This document shows, piece by piece, positions 15,226 through 23,612 of a stretch of 53,040 bases of DNA (the stretch's first letter is position 1; the number at the start of each line of letters is the position of its first letter). The notes under the pieces are model-generated. The model had not been told where the DNA came from, did no database searches, and worked only from the letters and a program-made list of their open reading frames with translations. The translations under genes were made by a program, and so were the position numbers. The DNA comes from a virus. The stretch covers positions 1 to 53,040 of the IMG/VR virus record IMGVR_UViG_3300046355_000151, one strand, 5' to 3'.

Positions 15226-16030
15226 GTTCTAGTTCCTTTCTAATGTTGTCAAACTTTATTGTATCACACAAATTAAAGATTTCAGGATAATTATCTATCG
15301 CAAAATCTCTAAACCAACCACTACACAATGTAGTACATACTTTATCAAGTGCTTTGAGATAAGCATGTCTTGGTGCATAATTCCAGTTACTTGGTACAAG
15401 AAAGCGTTCAATTGCAATGACTTGTGTTTCTTCAGCTACGCATTTGATTTTATCATCATTTGATAGCTTGTCCCACAAATCTTTGTCACACCATGCACTG
15501 CTTGCATCACGTTGAAGCTGAGTATACAATGGTTTATCGTGATATGCAACAAGTTCATGCAAATAATCATGATTGTATTTCTTCTCAACATAATCATCAA
15601 AGAAGTCTTCTACAGATTTCTTCAAACTCGGATGACCTTGTGGATAAGCTGCCATAGTCAACTTTGTTCTATTCTCAAGGATAAGTTCATCAACTTTTGT
15701 AAACTCTGCACGATATCTTGCAAGATGCTTATGATAGTGCGTAATGTGCTTTTGAAAGCTTAGATCACGCCACAGGTGACTGCGTTTGATGATTGCTAGT
15801 CCAATCGGATTAACGATGTATACACGTTGACCTGCAATCTCAAAGTAATCATCAGATGCATACTTTTGTAGATCAGAGCTACCTAGTGCATTAAAAGCAT
15901 GATGTTCAATGCGTTTAGTATCATCTTCAATTTTATGCAAGCTAATAATGTCCCAATCAGCATTGGGTTTGCACTGGAAGTTTGAAGTCCAATGTTCCAA
16001 TGCACGAGAACCAATCAGTAGGTTTTTCAT
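15212..16030 (-). CDS. Nucleotidyltransferase-like protein (DUF7275-like)
   Basis: 272 residues. It opens with LLIGSRALEHW...NADWDII (about 4-29), the GS...D.D arrangement of the polymerase-beta nucleotidyltransferase core, and is followed by a helical, histidine-rich body. Related phage proteins are often annotated as DUF7275; the match is from memory. It follows a tRNA cluster and has a structured leader at 16042-16135 ending next to its AAGGAG site, so its translation may be controlled by RNA. A role in tRNA end metabolism is a guess from context. Confidence 0.6.
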   Translation of the reverse strand: MKNLLIGSRALEHWTSNFQCKPNADWDIISLHKIEDDTKRIEHHAFNALGSSDLQKYASDDYFEIAGQRVYIVNPIGLAIIKRSHLWRDLSFQKHITHYHKHLARYRAEFTKVDELILENRTKLTMAAYPQGHPSLKKSVEDFFDDYVEKKYNHDYLHELVAYHDKPLYTQLQRDASSAWCDKDLWDKLSNDDKIKCVAEETQVIAIERFLVPSNWNYAPRHAYLKALDKVCTTLCSGWFRDFAIDNYPEIFNLCDTIKFDNIRKELEHGTN

Positions 16031-16041
16031 ATTACTCCTTA

Positions 16042-16135
16042 GTTATAGTAAGAGATATTAACACAACTCCTGCATGTGGGAAGCACTTGTTTGTTAATCT
16101 GACACACCACCATCACTTTTATCTCTTACTATAAC
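16042..16135 (-). promoter_or_regulatory. Structured RNA leader of the nucleotidyltransferase-like gene
   Basis: GTTATAGTAAGAGATA (16135-16120, minus) pairs perfectly over 16 bp with 16057-16042. Inside, TTAACA/TGTTAA, CAA/TTG and CT-CC/GGAG form a second long hairpin directly stacked on the first. The ribosome site AAGGAG (16041-16036) is adjacent to the closing stem. A 22-nt single-stranded segment (16119-16098) lies between the stems. Confidence 0.7.
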
Positions 16136-16358
16136 CTCTAGTCCCTAAACCAGTATTATAGTGTCTTTCGCTCCCGTAAAAGATTTTGTCTCCTATTATT
16201 CGTTACGCTTTTGGACGACAATCCTCATGCTGGAAATCCTGCAGTACAGCGCAACTTGTACTTGCATTTTTAATGATAGGGTTTTCACCTACCTCGACCG
16301 AAGTATGCTGCTAACTCTAGGGATTTGAGCAACAAGCATGGCGGGACTAATTTTAGGG
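16136..16358 (-). other. Non-coding stretch with dense hairpins after the tRNA cluster
   Basis: No gene. On the minus strand I see local hairpins (GTACA/TGTAC with loop AGTTGCGC, ATGCT/AGCAT, TAGG/CCTA with loop TGAAAA). A TATAAT at 16160-16155 with a weak TTTTAC 15 nt upstream may be a promoter for the structured leader. Confidence 0.45.
16155..16181 (-). promoter_or_regulatory. Possible promoter for the structured leader
   Basis: Minus strand TTTTAC (16181-16176), 15-nt spacer, TATAAT (16160-16155). The start would be about 12 nt before the 16-bp stem. The -35 is weak. Confidence 0.4.
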
Positions 16359-16470
16359 TGAAGCTGGAAGGATTTGAACCTCCGACCCGCCTAGTGCATA
16401 TTTATCTAGAAAACGTAAACACTATCGACAGTAACCTGCCCAATGACTCTACCAACTGAGTTACAGCCTC
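16359..16470 (-). tRNA. tRNA-like element of 112 nt without a canonical anticodon arm
   Basis: The acceptor GAGGCTG/CAGCTTC, D-arm (ACTC...GAGT with GTTGGTA loop), and T-arm GGAGG-TTCAAAT-CCTTC are good. Between the D- and T-arms are 62 nt instead of about 22. They contain GGCAG-GTTA-CTGTC and TAGTG...CACTA hairpins but no 5-bp stem with a 7-nt loop. CCA is not encoded (ACCC follows). It starts 5 nt after tRNA-Arg. It may be a tRNA interrupted by an insertion, a class II variant I cannot fold, or a degenerate tRNA. Confidence 0.55.
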
Positions 16471-16475
16471 TATTC

Positions 16476-16550
16476 TGGTACGGCGTAGTGGAATCGAACC
16501 ACTATTGAATGCTTAGAAGGCACTTGCACTATCCATTGTACTAACGCCGT
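16476..16550 (-). tRNA. tRNA-Arg (TCT)
   Basis: 75 nt with encoded CCA. Acceptor ACGGCGT/ACGCCGT, T-arm AGTGG-TTCGATT-CCACT, anticodon stem AGTGC/GCATT with one G-T pair and loop CTTCTAA, giving anticodon TCT for AGA codons. Confidence 0.92.
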
Positions 16551-16562
16551 TTGTTATCTCAA

Positions 16563-16739
16563 TTATACATCAGTTTTTAACTTTGTGTCAACACTGCGTA
16601 AAATATTTTCTTTTATGTTTAACCTAGCTAGTTCGTTAAGATCAGACTGAGGCATCGACATGCTAGATCGTAGTGTACCATTTGCATCAAACTGTTGCAA
16701 TGTCTGATACTCTTTATTGTACTCATACATGTAACTCAT
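16563..16739 (-). CDS. Small unknown protein
   Basis: 58 residues from the ATG at 16739, chosen because GGAGG lies 10 nt upstream. Soluble, with no recognised motif. It overlaps the next gene by 17 nt and is the last of three small genes between the polymerase and the tRNA cluster. Confidence 0.6.
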   Translation of the reverse strand: MSYMYEYNKEYQTLQQFDANGTLRSSMSMPQSDLNELARLNIKENILRSVDTKLKTDV

Positions 16740-16917
16740 GATTCCAACCTCCAACATCGTGTGTTTTAAAAGTAGCTTTTGATATGCTGATTACATGCTC
16801 AGGTAGCTGCTTATGAGTACCAGCAAACCACTCGTCTTCAAAGCAGCATTGCATCTTAGCAAGATCATGTTCGTATGCTACTTCCCACACCCAAAACGGT
16901 AAAGCACCCCAACTCAT
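16723..16917 (-). CDS. Small unknown protein
   Basis: 64 residues beginning MSWGALPFWVWEVAYEHDL, aromatic-rich, from the ATG at 16917 preceded by GAAGGAGA. Two cysteines (CC) sit in the middle. It overlaps the upstream gene by 4 nt (ATGA). Function unknown. Confidence 0.6.
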   Translation of the reverse strand: MSWGALPFWVWEVAYEHDLAKMQCCFEDEWFAGTHKQLPEHVISISKATFKTHDVGGWNHELHV

Positions 16918-17180
16918 GTATTCTCCTTCAACCATTGTTCACGATTACGCTCATGTTCTAAATCAATATGTGCTGAGTCCAGTAGTAATTGATATGCCAA
17001 CTTCTCTAGGTTTGATGGATACTCACCCAAATGCGCTCGTAATGGAATTTTTTCCAGATCATCAATGCATTTTGAAACAAAATCACTATTGAACATTCCA
17101 TAACCTGCCAATCTTAGTCGTACTACAGGAGCAGTACCTCTTGGTTGTAAATTATTTCTCAATCGCTCGATGATATCCAT
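16914..17180 (-). CDS. Unknown helical protein downstream of DNA polymerase
   Basis: 88 residues from the ATG at 17180, preceded by AAAGGA. Mostly helical and charged (MDIIERLRNNL...CIDDLEKIPLRAHLGEYPSNLEKLAYQLL). It begins 13 nt after the polymerase stop, so it is in the polymerase transcript. No motif recognised. Confidence 0.6.
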   Translation of the reverse strand: MDIIERLRNNLQPRGTAPVVRLRLAGYGMFNSDFVSKCIDDLEKIPLRAHLGEYPSNLEKLAYQLLLDSAHIDLEHERNREQWLKENT

Positions 17181-17193
17181 GTTCAATCCTTTC

Positions 17194-19308
17194 TTAGTGA
17201 ACTTCTTTCCAGTTCTTACCAACCTTACCTTCGCCAACTAATGGCACTTTAATCTTCAAAAGTGTACCAGCCTTAGAGATAGCCTTTTCAATCATGTGTG
17301 ACACCTCTACAGCTACCTCTTCTTGGCACTCATACTCAAGCTCGTCATGGAAATATCCAATTCTCCGAACAATACAATCTTTGTACAGGTAGTACGGTCT
17401 GCGCTTTTCATCGAATTTTAAACCACCTAGCCAAACATCCATAAAACAACCTGCATAGTCCATCGAGATACCACCGCAGCTTTGAAAGATGGTATTGAGT
17501 AGTGCAGACTTCTTCCGAGTAAGTAGGACTCTACCATCAATAGCTGGTAAATACTTCTTCTTACCTACAGACTCCCAATACTTTTCTAGGCTTTTCTTCA
17601 GCTCAGCAGTGCCGGGATTAGCTGCCCAAAACGCTTCTAGAGCCTCTTTACCGTACTGTTCAGGAATTCCAAGGGTAGAGGCTACCTTTGGTGCTGCAGC
17701 GCCGTACAGAATCGCATAGAATCCGTTCTTTGACTTATTACGGTAGGGTTTCCACTTTGGATTCTCCTTATCAAAATCGGGTGAATTATAAATAGCTGCA
17801 ACCTCTTCATAAATACTACCATAAAATGCGTTGGCATTCTTGGAGTGTACATCGCCCTTGAGCAATTCGTCAGCAGTCGCACCGTCATCATACTTATATG
17901 TGTAATGTCCTTGCACCCGACCTTCCAGTGCAGCGGCATCACCAGCGGCAATTAGATACCCATCTTCTGCAATCCACAGTTCACGGAACTCATACCCAAG
18001 CAAGACTTTCGGATCAGCTTTAGGTACATTCACCACAACTTTGTGCTTTTGACGGTGTGTTGAAGCAATACCAGTACGACCTGCACCGATACGACCATCG
18101 TATACAATGCGCTCGTTCTGAAGCCAACCCGTAAGTACCGACAGTCTATTACGCAGTGACAACCACTTGACTACATCTTTTACTAAGTCACCATCAAGCT
18201 TTTCTAAATTTGGGCATAACTTTCCAGTCTCTTGAATCTTAGGTGAAGTCGGGATTAGCTGTCTTGTAACAGGGTCACGCACAGGTTTACCGTCTGGACC
18301 TTTCTTATAATTAAATAGTGTAGGTTTCCACCCCTGTTCCAAAAACCAATCTTTCATCTGATCCTGATTTGCCATCTCCATTGGCAGTTTAACATCTAGG
18401 ATTTTATCAGACTCTACCTTAACTTCTTTGTTGTAGAATATCCACAGATCATCCCCAACGTGGATAGCTTTGTGCTTCTTTGCAAACTTCTCCCATGTAG
18501 TGGAGTATTCTCCATCTTTACGGTAGGGTTTAGCTGGCATTTTATATTCTTTCTCTTCAGTCTTCTTTAAACCTCGTGGTGGCAACTGTGGCTCTACTCG
18601 CTGACGAATATCTTCCATCATGCCTTCAATTCTAGTTTTTAGTTTACCTGCAGCGTCAATATCAAACTTCCAACCTGAAAGCTCTTGACAACTCATAAGG
18701 TAAAAGCTCTTTTGACCGGACTTAAAGTGTCGAGGCCACTCAGAGTTATCCCAAGTTCCGTACACATCAATCCACTCAGTAATAAGTGATTTAAACACCA
18801 TCTTACCAATCAGGGTATCACGTTCGCAGTACTTATCCATGATTCCGTTGTATTGCATGAATTCTGCGCCTTCAGGAGAGTCTGCAGTAATAACCCCCGC
18901 AGTGATCAATTCTTTTCTGAAGTCAATCTTAGGCATATCAAATTTATTGCCCCAATACTCAATCGAGTGACGCTCGCGGTCAGGGTTAAGGTACATAGAC
19001 ATGTAGTATGTATCTGCAAAGTTAACAGGCATACCTTCCAATGTGTCTGGACCTACAGAGTATTCAATACCCATTACGAACATCATCACAAAGATATCAT
19101 AGCCAAGACCATTGTGAAAGCACACATTAGGTGTATCGTACTTTTCAACCCATGCAGCAAACTTAGCCCTAGCATCTACATCTCTGAACGGGTGCAGCTT
19201 CAGCTTTTCATTACTGTCGAGGTCTTCAAGGCACATAACCCATACATTGCTAGCCTGAAGGATAAAACCATCTGCTTCAATGTCAATAGAAAAACCGTTA
19301 TATTTCAT
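17194..19308 (-). CDS. DNA polymerase, family A, T7-type with 3'-5' exonuclease
   Basis: 704 residues, T7 gp5 size. Exonuclease motifs: FSIDIEADGF (about 6-15), FHNGLGYDIFV (about 63-73), YCERDTLI (about 155-162). Polymerase motifs: A, IAAGDAAALEGRV; B, KSKNGFYAILYG; C, YFHDELEYE near the C-terminus. It is the replicative polymerase. A consensus promoter lies 24-52 nt upstream. The gene order polymerase, primase-helicase, ligase is T7-like, but there is no phage RNA polymerase nearby. Confidence 0.97.
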   Translation of the reverse strand: MKYNGFSIDIEADGFILQASNVWVMCLEDLDSNEKLKLHPFRDVDARAKFAAWVEKYDTPNVCFHNGLGYDIFVMMFVMGIEYSVGPDTLEGMPVNFADTYYMSMYLNPDRERHSIEYWGNKFDMPKIDFRKELITAGVITADSPEGAEFMQYNGIMDKYCERDTLIGKMVFKSLITEWIDVYGTWDNSEWPRHFKSGQKSFYLMSCQELSGWKFDIDAAGKLKTRIEGMMEDIRQRVEPQLPPRGLKKTEEKEYKMPAKPYRKDGEYSTTWEKFAKKHKAIHVGDDLWIFYNKEVKVESDKILDVKLPMEMANQDQMKDWFLEQGWKPTLFNYKKGPDGKPVRDPVTRQLIPTSPKIQETGKLCPNLEKLDGDLVKDVVKWLSLRNRLSVLTGWLQNERIVYDGRIGAGRTGIASTHRQKHKVVVNVPKADPKVLLGYEFRELWIAEDGYLIAAGDAAALEGRVQGHYTYKYDDGATADELLKGDVHSKNANAFYGSIYEEVAAIYNSPDFDKENPKWKPYRNKSKNGFYAILYGAAAPKVASTLGIPEQYGKEALEAFWAANPGTAELKKSLEKYWESVGKKKYLPAIDGRVLLTRKKSALLNTIFQSCGGISMDYAGCFMDVWLGGLKFDEKRRPYYLYKDCIVRRIGYFHDELEYECQEEVAVEVSHMIEKAISKAGTLLKIKVPLVGEGKVGKNWKEVH

Positions 19309-19331
19309 AGTACTCCTTTTACAGTTGACGC

Positions 19332-19360
19332 ATTATAGCATCTTTTCTTCGCTTTTCCAA
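19332..19360 (-). promoter_or_regulatory. Sigma-70 promoter for DNA polymerase
   Basis: Minus strand TTGGAA (19360-19355), 17-nt spacer, TGC-TATAAT (19337-19332). Confidence 0.85.
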
Positions 19361-19402
19361 ATAAATCCACGATAAGATTGGTTGTACCCAAATGTCAAGA
19401 GT

Positions 19403-19423
19403 AAAAAGAGGGCCGAAGCCCCC
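19403..19423 (-). terminator. Rho-independent terminator after primase-helicase
   Basis: Minus strand GGGGGC-TTCG-GCCCTC followed by TTTTTA. It separates the primase-helicase transcript from the polymerase promoter. Confidence 0.9.
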
Positions 19424-19426
19424 TTG

Positions 19427-21166
19427 TTAAAATCCCGAATTATTCTCTGCAAGCCACCCATCTAAGTTGTGCAAAGTATGAGTGTCGTTGTCATAGTAGA
19501 CGTTACCAGCAGGACCAGTTAATCCACAGATACGATTCTTACTGAGTACAACCTTGGTTGTATTACGTTCAACAGGGTCTTCTGCGTACTTATTCCGACT
19601 TAGCAAAATGTTAGCTGAAGCTGATTTAATGATAGTAGAACTACCTTGAATTTCCTCTTCAGTGAATGCACCACCCTGTGAAGAATTCTGTACACCAGAA
19701 GCTGACTTACGAACGTGATTAATAAAGATCAGCGTTACGTTGTGACTCTTGATGATACCTTTGGACCACTTCATGAACAATGCTTGGTCTTCATTGGATA
19801 ACCCATCAAGAATATCCTGCAAAGGGTCTAGCACAATAATTCTACAACCACATGATACCACAAGCTCTTCTACAGTATCTTGAATCTCTTCAATTGTACC
19901 ATCACGGTTATCTAGCAGATAGAAACGATGTTGACCATCTTCATTGTAGAAAAGCTCATTTGCTTTGTCACGTACTTTATCAGACTCTAGTAAATCTTTC
20001 TTGGCTGTATCATCTTGAATCAAAGACAGTTTACGACTCAGGTGTCTACCTAACAGTGTTTCACCATATTGACCAGAATCTAATTCCATTGAAACAATTC
20101 CGATTTTGTGCGGCGAGTTAAAAATCCAGTGATAAATCATTTCGTTAACAAAGGATGTTTTACCAAGACCAGTACCTGCAGCAATATTGATGATATGACC
20201 TAGCGGTAAACCACCTACAAGCATTTCATTCAATGTGTTCATAAATGGCGGAAACGGTACTTTTGGTACTGTAGCTTGCGCTAAGATTTTATCATAAAGT
20301 TCACCACTACCTAACACACCAACAGGAGTATAACGTTTAGCTTCATAGAAGTTACGAATAAATTCATCCTGTTTACCTTCTTCAAGATAAGTATTGGGGT
20401 CTTTATATCGCATGTGCATAATCTTGACCTTACCCTTTGGTAAAGCTTTGACTACATCTTCTGTTGCTTCTTTACCAGCTTTATCATTATCGTAGCAAAC
20501 GATGATGTTATCAAAGGTGTCAAAGAAACGATATTGCGCTGCAATTTGTTTATGTGAGTTAGCACCTGTAGTTGGAGATACAACTGCAGTTTCAAAATCA
20601 TGACCTTTACTCTTATTGTACTCAGCAAGCATTTGGTATGCAGATAATGCATCAAGTTCACCTTCAGTGATCAGCACATACTTACCACCACGGTTAAACT
20701 TAAATTGCATAAACAATTCGCAGTCAGCACCAGTGCGACCTTTGGAATAAAAGTTCTTTGGTACTTCACGGATTTTATATCCTACGATTTGACCCTCTTG
20801 TGTAGTTGGATAGTATTGCTCTTCAACTTCACCATCGTCATCATAAGCATAACGTACACCGAAAGGTTTTGTAGTTTCATCCTTCAGTCCACGAAAGCCT
20901 TTACCAGCTACACCAGTTACAGATTTAATCTCTGCATTTTCATCTGGTGTCATTGCGGGTTTTGCACTTGGTTTAACTTCCATACTCTTTTCTTCCTTTA
21001 CTATTGTTCGTACTTTGCTTGTCTTCTTAGGATTTAATTCCTTGAATTCACTTGATGGTACTGTATATTCACATGCGAAACAGTGCGACGATCCACCTTC
21101 GTAGACTGCTTTTGCATCTGAACTACCGCATTTTTCACAATTGGTGTGCTTGATGAATGCTGCCAT
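19427..21166 (-). CDS. T7 gp4-like primase-helicase
   Basis: 579 residues from the ATG at 21166, preceded by AAGGAG. An N-terminal zinc finger (CEKCGSSD...SHCFACEY, about 10-33) recognises primer templates. A TOPRIM domain follows (VLITEGELDALSAYQ and IVCYDNDKAGKEA). The C-terminal half is a RecA-like DnaB/gp4 helicase with Walker A GTGLGKTSF, Walker B RIIVLDPLQDI, and later FINHVRKSA and RNKYAEDP. It unwinds the fork and primes lagging-strand synthesis with the polymerase and SSB encoded nearby. Confidence 0.97.
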   Translation of the reverse strand: MAAFIKHTNCEKCGSSDAKAVYEGGSSHCFACEYTVPSSEFKELNPKKTSKVRTIVKEEKSMEVKPSAKPAMTPDENAEIKSVTGVAGKGFRGLKDETTKPFGVRYAYDDDGEVEEQYYPTTQEGQIVGYKIREVPKNFYSKGRTGADCELFMQFKFNRGGKYVLITEGELDALSAYQMLAEYNKSKGHDFETAVVSPTTGANSHKQIAAQYRFFDTFDNIIVCYDNDKAGKEATEDVVKALPKGKVKIMHMRYKDPNTYLEEGKQDEFIRNFYEAKRYTPVGVLGSGELYDKILAQATVPKVPFPPFMNTLNEMLVGGLPLGHIINIAAGTGLGKTSFVNEMIYHWIFNSPHKIGIVSMELDSGQYGETLLGRHLSRKLSLIQDDTAKKDLLESDKVRDKANELFYNEDGQHRFYLLDNRDGTIEEIQDTVEELVVSCGCRIIVLDPLQDILDGLSNEDQALFMKWSKGIIKSHNVTLIFINHVRKSASGVQNSSQGGAFTEEEIQGSSTIIKSASANILLSRNKYAEDPVERNTTKVVLSKNRICGLTGPAGNVYYDNDTHTLHNLDGWLAENNSGF

Positions 21167-21167
21167 T

Positions 21168-21335
21168 TTACTCCTTATTTCCATGTCTTGATGTGTAGTC
21201 GCCTAAAATATTTAACTGCCGTTGTCTATATTCAATCGCCAATTTCTTTGCGTCTAATCCTAATTTTAAACAAGAAATCACATCAGAATCGTAATAAACA
21301 AAATCACTCCAAGGTATCTCCAAATCATTCTCCAT
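21168..21335 (-). CDS. Small unknown protein between RNA ligase and primase
   Basis: 55 residues from the ATG at 21335, which overlaps the end of the RNA ligase by 11 nt and follows AGGCGG. Helical, with LGLDAKKLAIEYRQRQLNILG. Its stop codon is next to the primase-helicase ribosome site. Function unknown. Confidence 0.55.
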   Translation of the reverse strand: MENDLEIPWSDFVYYDSDVISCLKLGLDAKKLAIEYRQRQLNILGDYTSRHGNKE

Positions 21336-22347
21336 TTTTGTATAACCGCCTGTTTGAAATAGCTTTCCACGATAAGTCATGTACTGTATTACTTCGAAAA
21401 ACGACACCCTCTCTTTCACTACCGTTTAGCAAAGATTTACCTTCTGCAAAATCCAAGATAGACTGAATACTTTGTTCTTTAATCTCAGTAGCTTCTACAA
21501 TGATAGGTACATGCTTTAGTCCTAAACGCTCACATGCTGCTTTAAGCTGTACAGGTAAAATGTATTGACCTGTATGCGTATTGTACATGTCGTAGACGTA
21601 GAAGTCAAGCTGTGTTTTGTACTGGTTACCTTGAATACCTTCACCGATCATTTCACCCTGAATTGCCATACCTAGCATAAAATTCCTACGCATGATATCT
21701 TCGATTTGAAACTTACGTGCTACTTTCCAGAATGAGTTTGCTTCGTCTTCTTCCAGATCAAGATTGCGTGAGCATACGTGAAATACGCCTTCATCATCTA
21801 GGTAGAATGTGCAAGATGAACCATCAAGTTTTTCTGTAATAGACCAGCTATCAAGTTGATACTGCTCAAAAGAACGAGTAAGGTTTTGAATACGCTCTTG
21901 ATCAGTCTTTGGAACCAGAGTTGGAAAATTACCTCGTGCCATACCAGCAAGTTGAGCATTCATTGGGCATTCCCACTTTAGGATGCCAAGATGTTCTGTC
22001 AGGTCCAATCCTTCAGCAACAAGATGACCAGCACCTTTAATGGTATCTTCTGGAATAGGCAGCAATAAACCCTGCGAGAGTTGACCACGCAGTTTTACTG
22101 TACGTAGACGCTCGCCCTTTACACCTTCAAATTCACGAGGTTCTTTACCTTTAGATAGAAACGGTGCTAGTTCATGAGGTACGAAAGAATCCACCTCTAG
22201 GTACACCACCAAATCATTTACTTGGTACTTACCTACAGAATCAACAAGCCACCAACCATCTACACGATAAGCACAAATCTTATCTGCATCTGGAATAGCT
22301 TTTACTTCTGCAATTTTACGAATTGTTGCTAACTTTCGTTCAGTCAT
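21325..22347 (-). CDS. RNA ligase, DRB0094 (Rnl5-like) family
   Basis: 340 residues. An N-terminal OB-like domain (about 1-110, KLATIRKIAEVKAIPDADKI...VYLEVDSFVPH) precedes the nucleotidyltransferase domain, as in Deinococcus DraRnl. Motif I is WSITEKLDGSS (about 168-178, Lys adenylated), then GEMIGEGIQGN, FYVYDMYN, REGVVFRS (motif IV) and LSWKAISNR (motif V). It would seal nicked RNA, probably in tRNA or mRNA repair. It lies next to the DNA ligase; a second, different RNA ligase is at 28943. Confidence 0.88.
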   Translation of the reverse strand: MTERKLATIRKIAEVKAIPDADKICAYRVDGWWLVDSVGKYQVNDLVVYLEVDSFVPHELAPFLSKGKEPREFEGVKGERLRTVKLRGQLSQGLLLPIPEDTIKGAGHLVAEGLDLTEHLGILKWECPMNAQLAGMARGNFPTLVPKTDQERIQNLTRSFEQYQLDSWSITEKLDGSSCTFYLDDEGVFHVCSRNLDLEEDEANSFWKVARKFQIEDIMRRNFMLGMAIQGEMIGEGIQGNQYKTQLDFYVYDMYNTHTGQYILPVQLKAACERLGLKHVPIIVEATEIKEQSIQSILDFAEGKSLLNGSEREGVVFRSNTVHDLSWKAISNRRLYKNGE

Positions 22348-22378
22348 GGTTTACTCCTTTTCTGTTTCCGTCAAAACA

Positions 22379-23281
22379 TCACAAATCATCTTTATGCCGG
22401 ATACCGACTAGTACCGGAAATCTCGGTACATTATACCCGTTTCCAACGTCAAAATACTTAACCTTTGCAAGTTGACCCATCAATGTTTCCCTGCGTTCCC
22501 ACAAGTCTTCACGGATTGCGTCAGTCATACCGCTACCACAACTGAATGTATCGCCTTTAGAGGTACGTAGAATCAACGATCCCATTGTATCTAGGGCTAC
22601 CATACCATCCTTAGCTGTAGAACGTGCTGTACGCCCTAATTCATTGGTCTTTGCTTCATTGGTGTTAGTGTACTTAGGCTCCCAACCAATGATTTCAAAT
22701 TCGTTATCAACAAAGCGTTTTACTTTTTGTAGCTCTGGATTTTTAGTACCAGATCGACCGCATTTGTATTTAGCGTCAGCATCACGCAGCATGATACCTT
22801 CAGCACCTTGCGCCAGCATGTCACGTTCAAACTCATCAATATTAAACATTTCTTCCACTGGAAAATGCTGCAAAATTTTTACACGATCAGGAAATAACGT
22901 CATTTTATTAACAAGAAAAGCATAACGCTCCAACCATGTAGCCTTTGGACTCCAACGGTCAAATACCCAGAAAGTAAAGTCAGGTTCACCTTCGATACGC
23001 ATTACTCCAGAAGTGCTTTGGTTAAACACATCAGGTGCATTCTTATCGCCAATAATCAATTCACCATCCATACCTTCTAAGATGTGTGCCCAATAGTTAA
23101 CGTAAGATTGAATGCTTTTATTTGGAATCGGTTTAAGACTACGTGAGTAAGCTACACCACCAAATACAATGCAGCGAATACCGTCAAGTTTCTCTGACAT
23201 ATACATATTTGCAGGTTGTGTCTTAACCTTGGTTTGCTCAATAGCTAATTGTGGCTTAAAGCCTTCTGGAATTGTCATCAT
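22379..23281 (-). CDS. ATP-dependent DNA ligase
   Basis: 300 residues. Motif I is YMSEKLDGIRC (about 27-37), then GMDGELIIG (III), FWVFDRW (IIIa), QGAEGIMLRD (IV) and LQKVKRF (V). The C-terminal 100 residues form a short OB domain. This is the small T7-like class of ligase, sufficient for Okazaki fragment joining. TAGGAG precedes the start, and a 36-residue gene overlaps it by 4 nt. Confidence 0.92.
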   Translation of the reverse strand: MMTIPEGFKPQLAIEQTKVKTQPANMYMSEKLDGIRCIVFGGVAYSRSLKPIPNKSIQSYVNYWAHILEGMDGELIIGDKNAPDVFNQSTSGVMRIEGEPDFTFWVFDRWSPKATWLERYAFLVNKMTLFPDRVKILQHFPVEEMFNIDEFERDMLAQGAEGIMLRDADAKYKCGRSGTKNPELQKVKRFVDNEFEIIGWEPKYTNTNEAKTNELGRTARSTAKDGMVALDTMGSLILRTSKGDTFSCGSGMTDAIREDLWERRETLMGQLAKVKYFDVGNGYNVPRFPVLVGIRHKDDL

Positions 23282-23388
23282 CGTGCTCCTACTTTAAAAA
23301 TGCGATATCGTTTGTTGCCGATCTTCAAGTATACACCAGCATGATAGAAAAATTTAGGCGATTGCCAAATAATTTTAGGAAAGTTCAT
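23278..23388 (-). CDS. Small basic protein
   Basis: 36 residues, aromatic and basic (MNFPKIIWQSPKFFYHAG). ATGA overlaps on both sides, with the ligase downstream and an unknown gene upstream, argue it is translated. Function unknown. Confidence 0.6.
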   Translation of the reverse strand: MNFPKIIWQSPKFFYHAGVYLKIGNKRYRIFKVGAR

Positions 23389-23612
23389 ACTTCGATCTCC
23401 TTGATTACTTTACGTGATCTCTTAAAACCTTTATTCGCAAGATACTTTTGTGATAGATGCAGCATGGCGCACTCAGCATTATACTTGCTCTCATAACTTC
23501 CGTGTGTTTCCCAAAAGAAAACATAAGGAATTCTTGATTGTACAAAATATCTGGTTTCCCACATATCGTACCAACTGTTATAAATAGATTTTTCAAGTAC
23601 ACGGAATTTCAT
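23385..23612 (-). CDS. Small unknown protein
   Basis: 75 residues from the ATG at 23612, chosen because it overlaps the stop of the preceding small gene as ATGA. Aromatic-rich (WYDMWETRYFVQSRIPYVFFW) with a basic C-terminus. Function unknown. Confidence 0.6.
   Translation of the reverse strand: MKFRVLEKSIYNSWYDMWETRYFVQSRIPYVFFWETHGSYESKYNAECAMLHLSQKYLANKGFKRSRKVIKEIEV

Noticed and set aside
18853-19338. 161-codon frame antisense to DNA polymerase
   Set aside because: The opposite strand encodes conserved polymerase exonuclease motifs; the frame is a shadow with no known domain.
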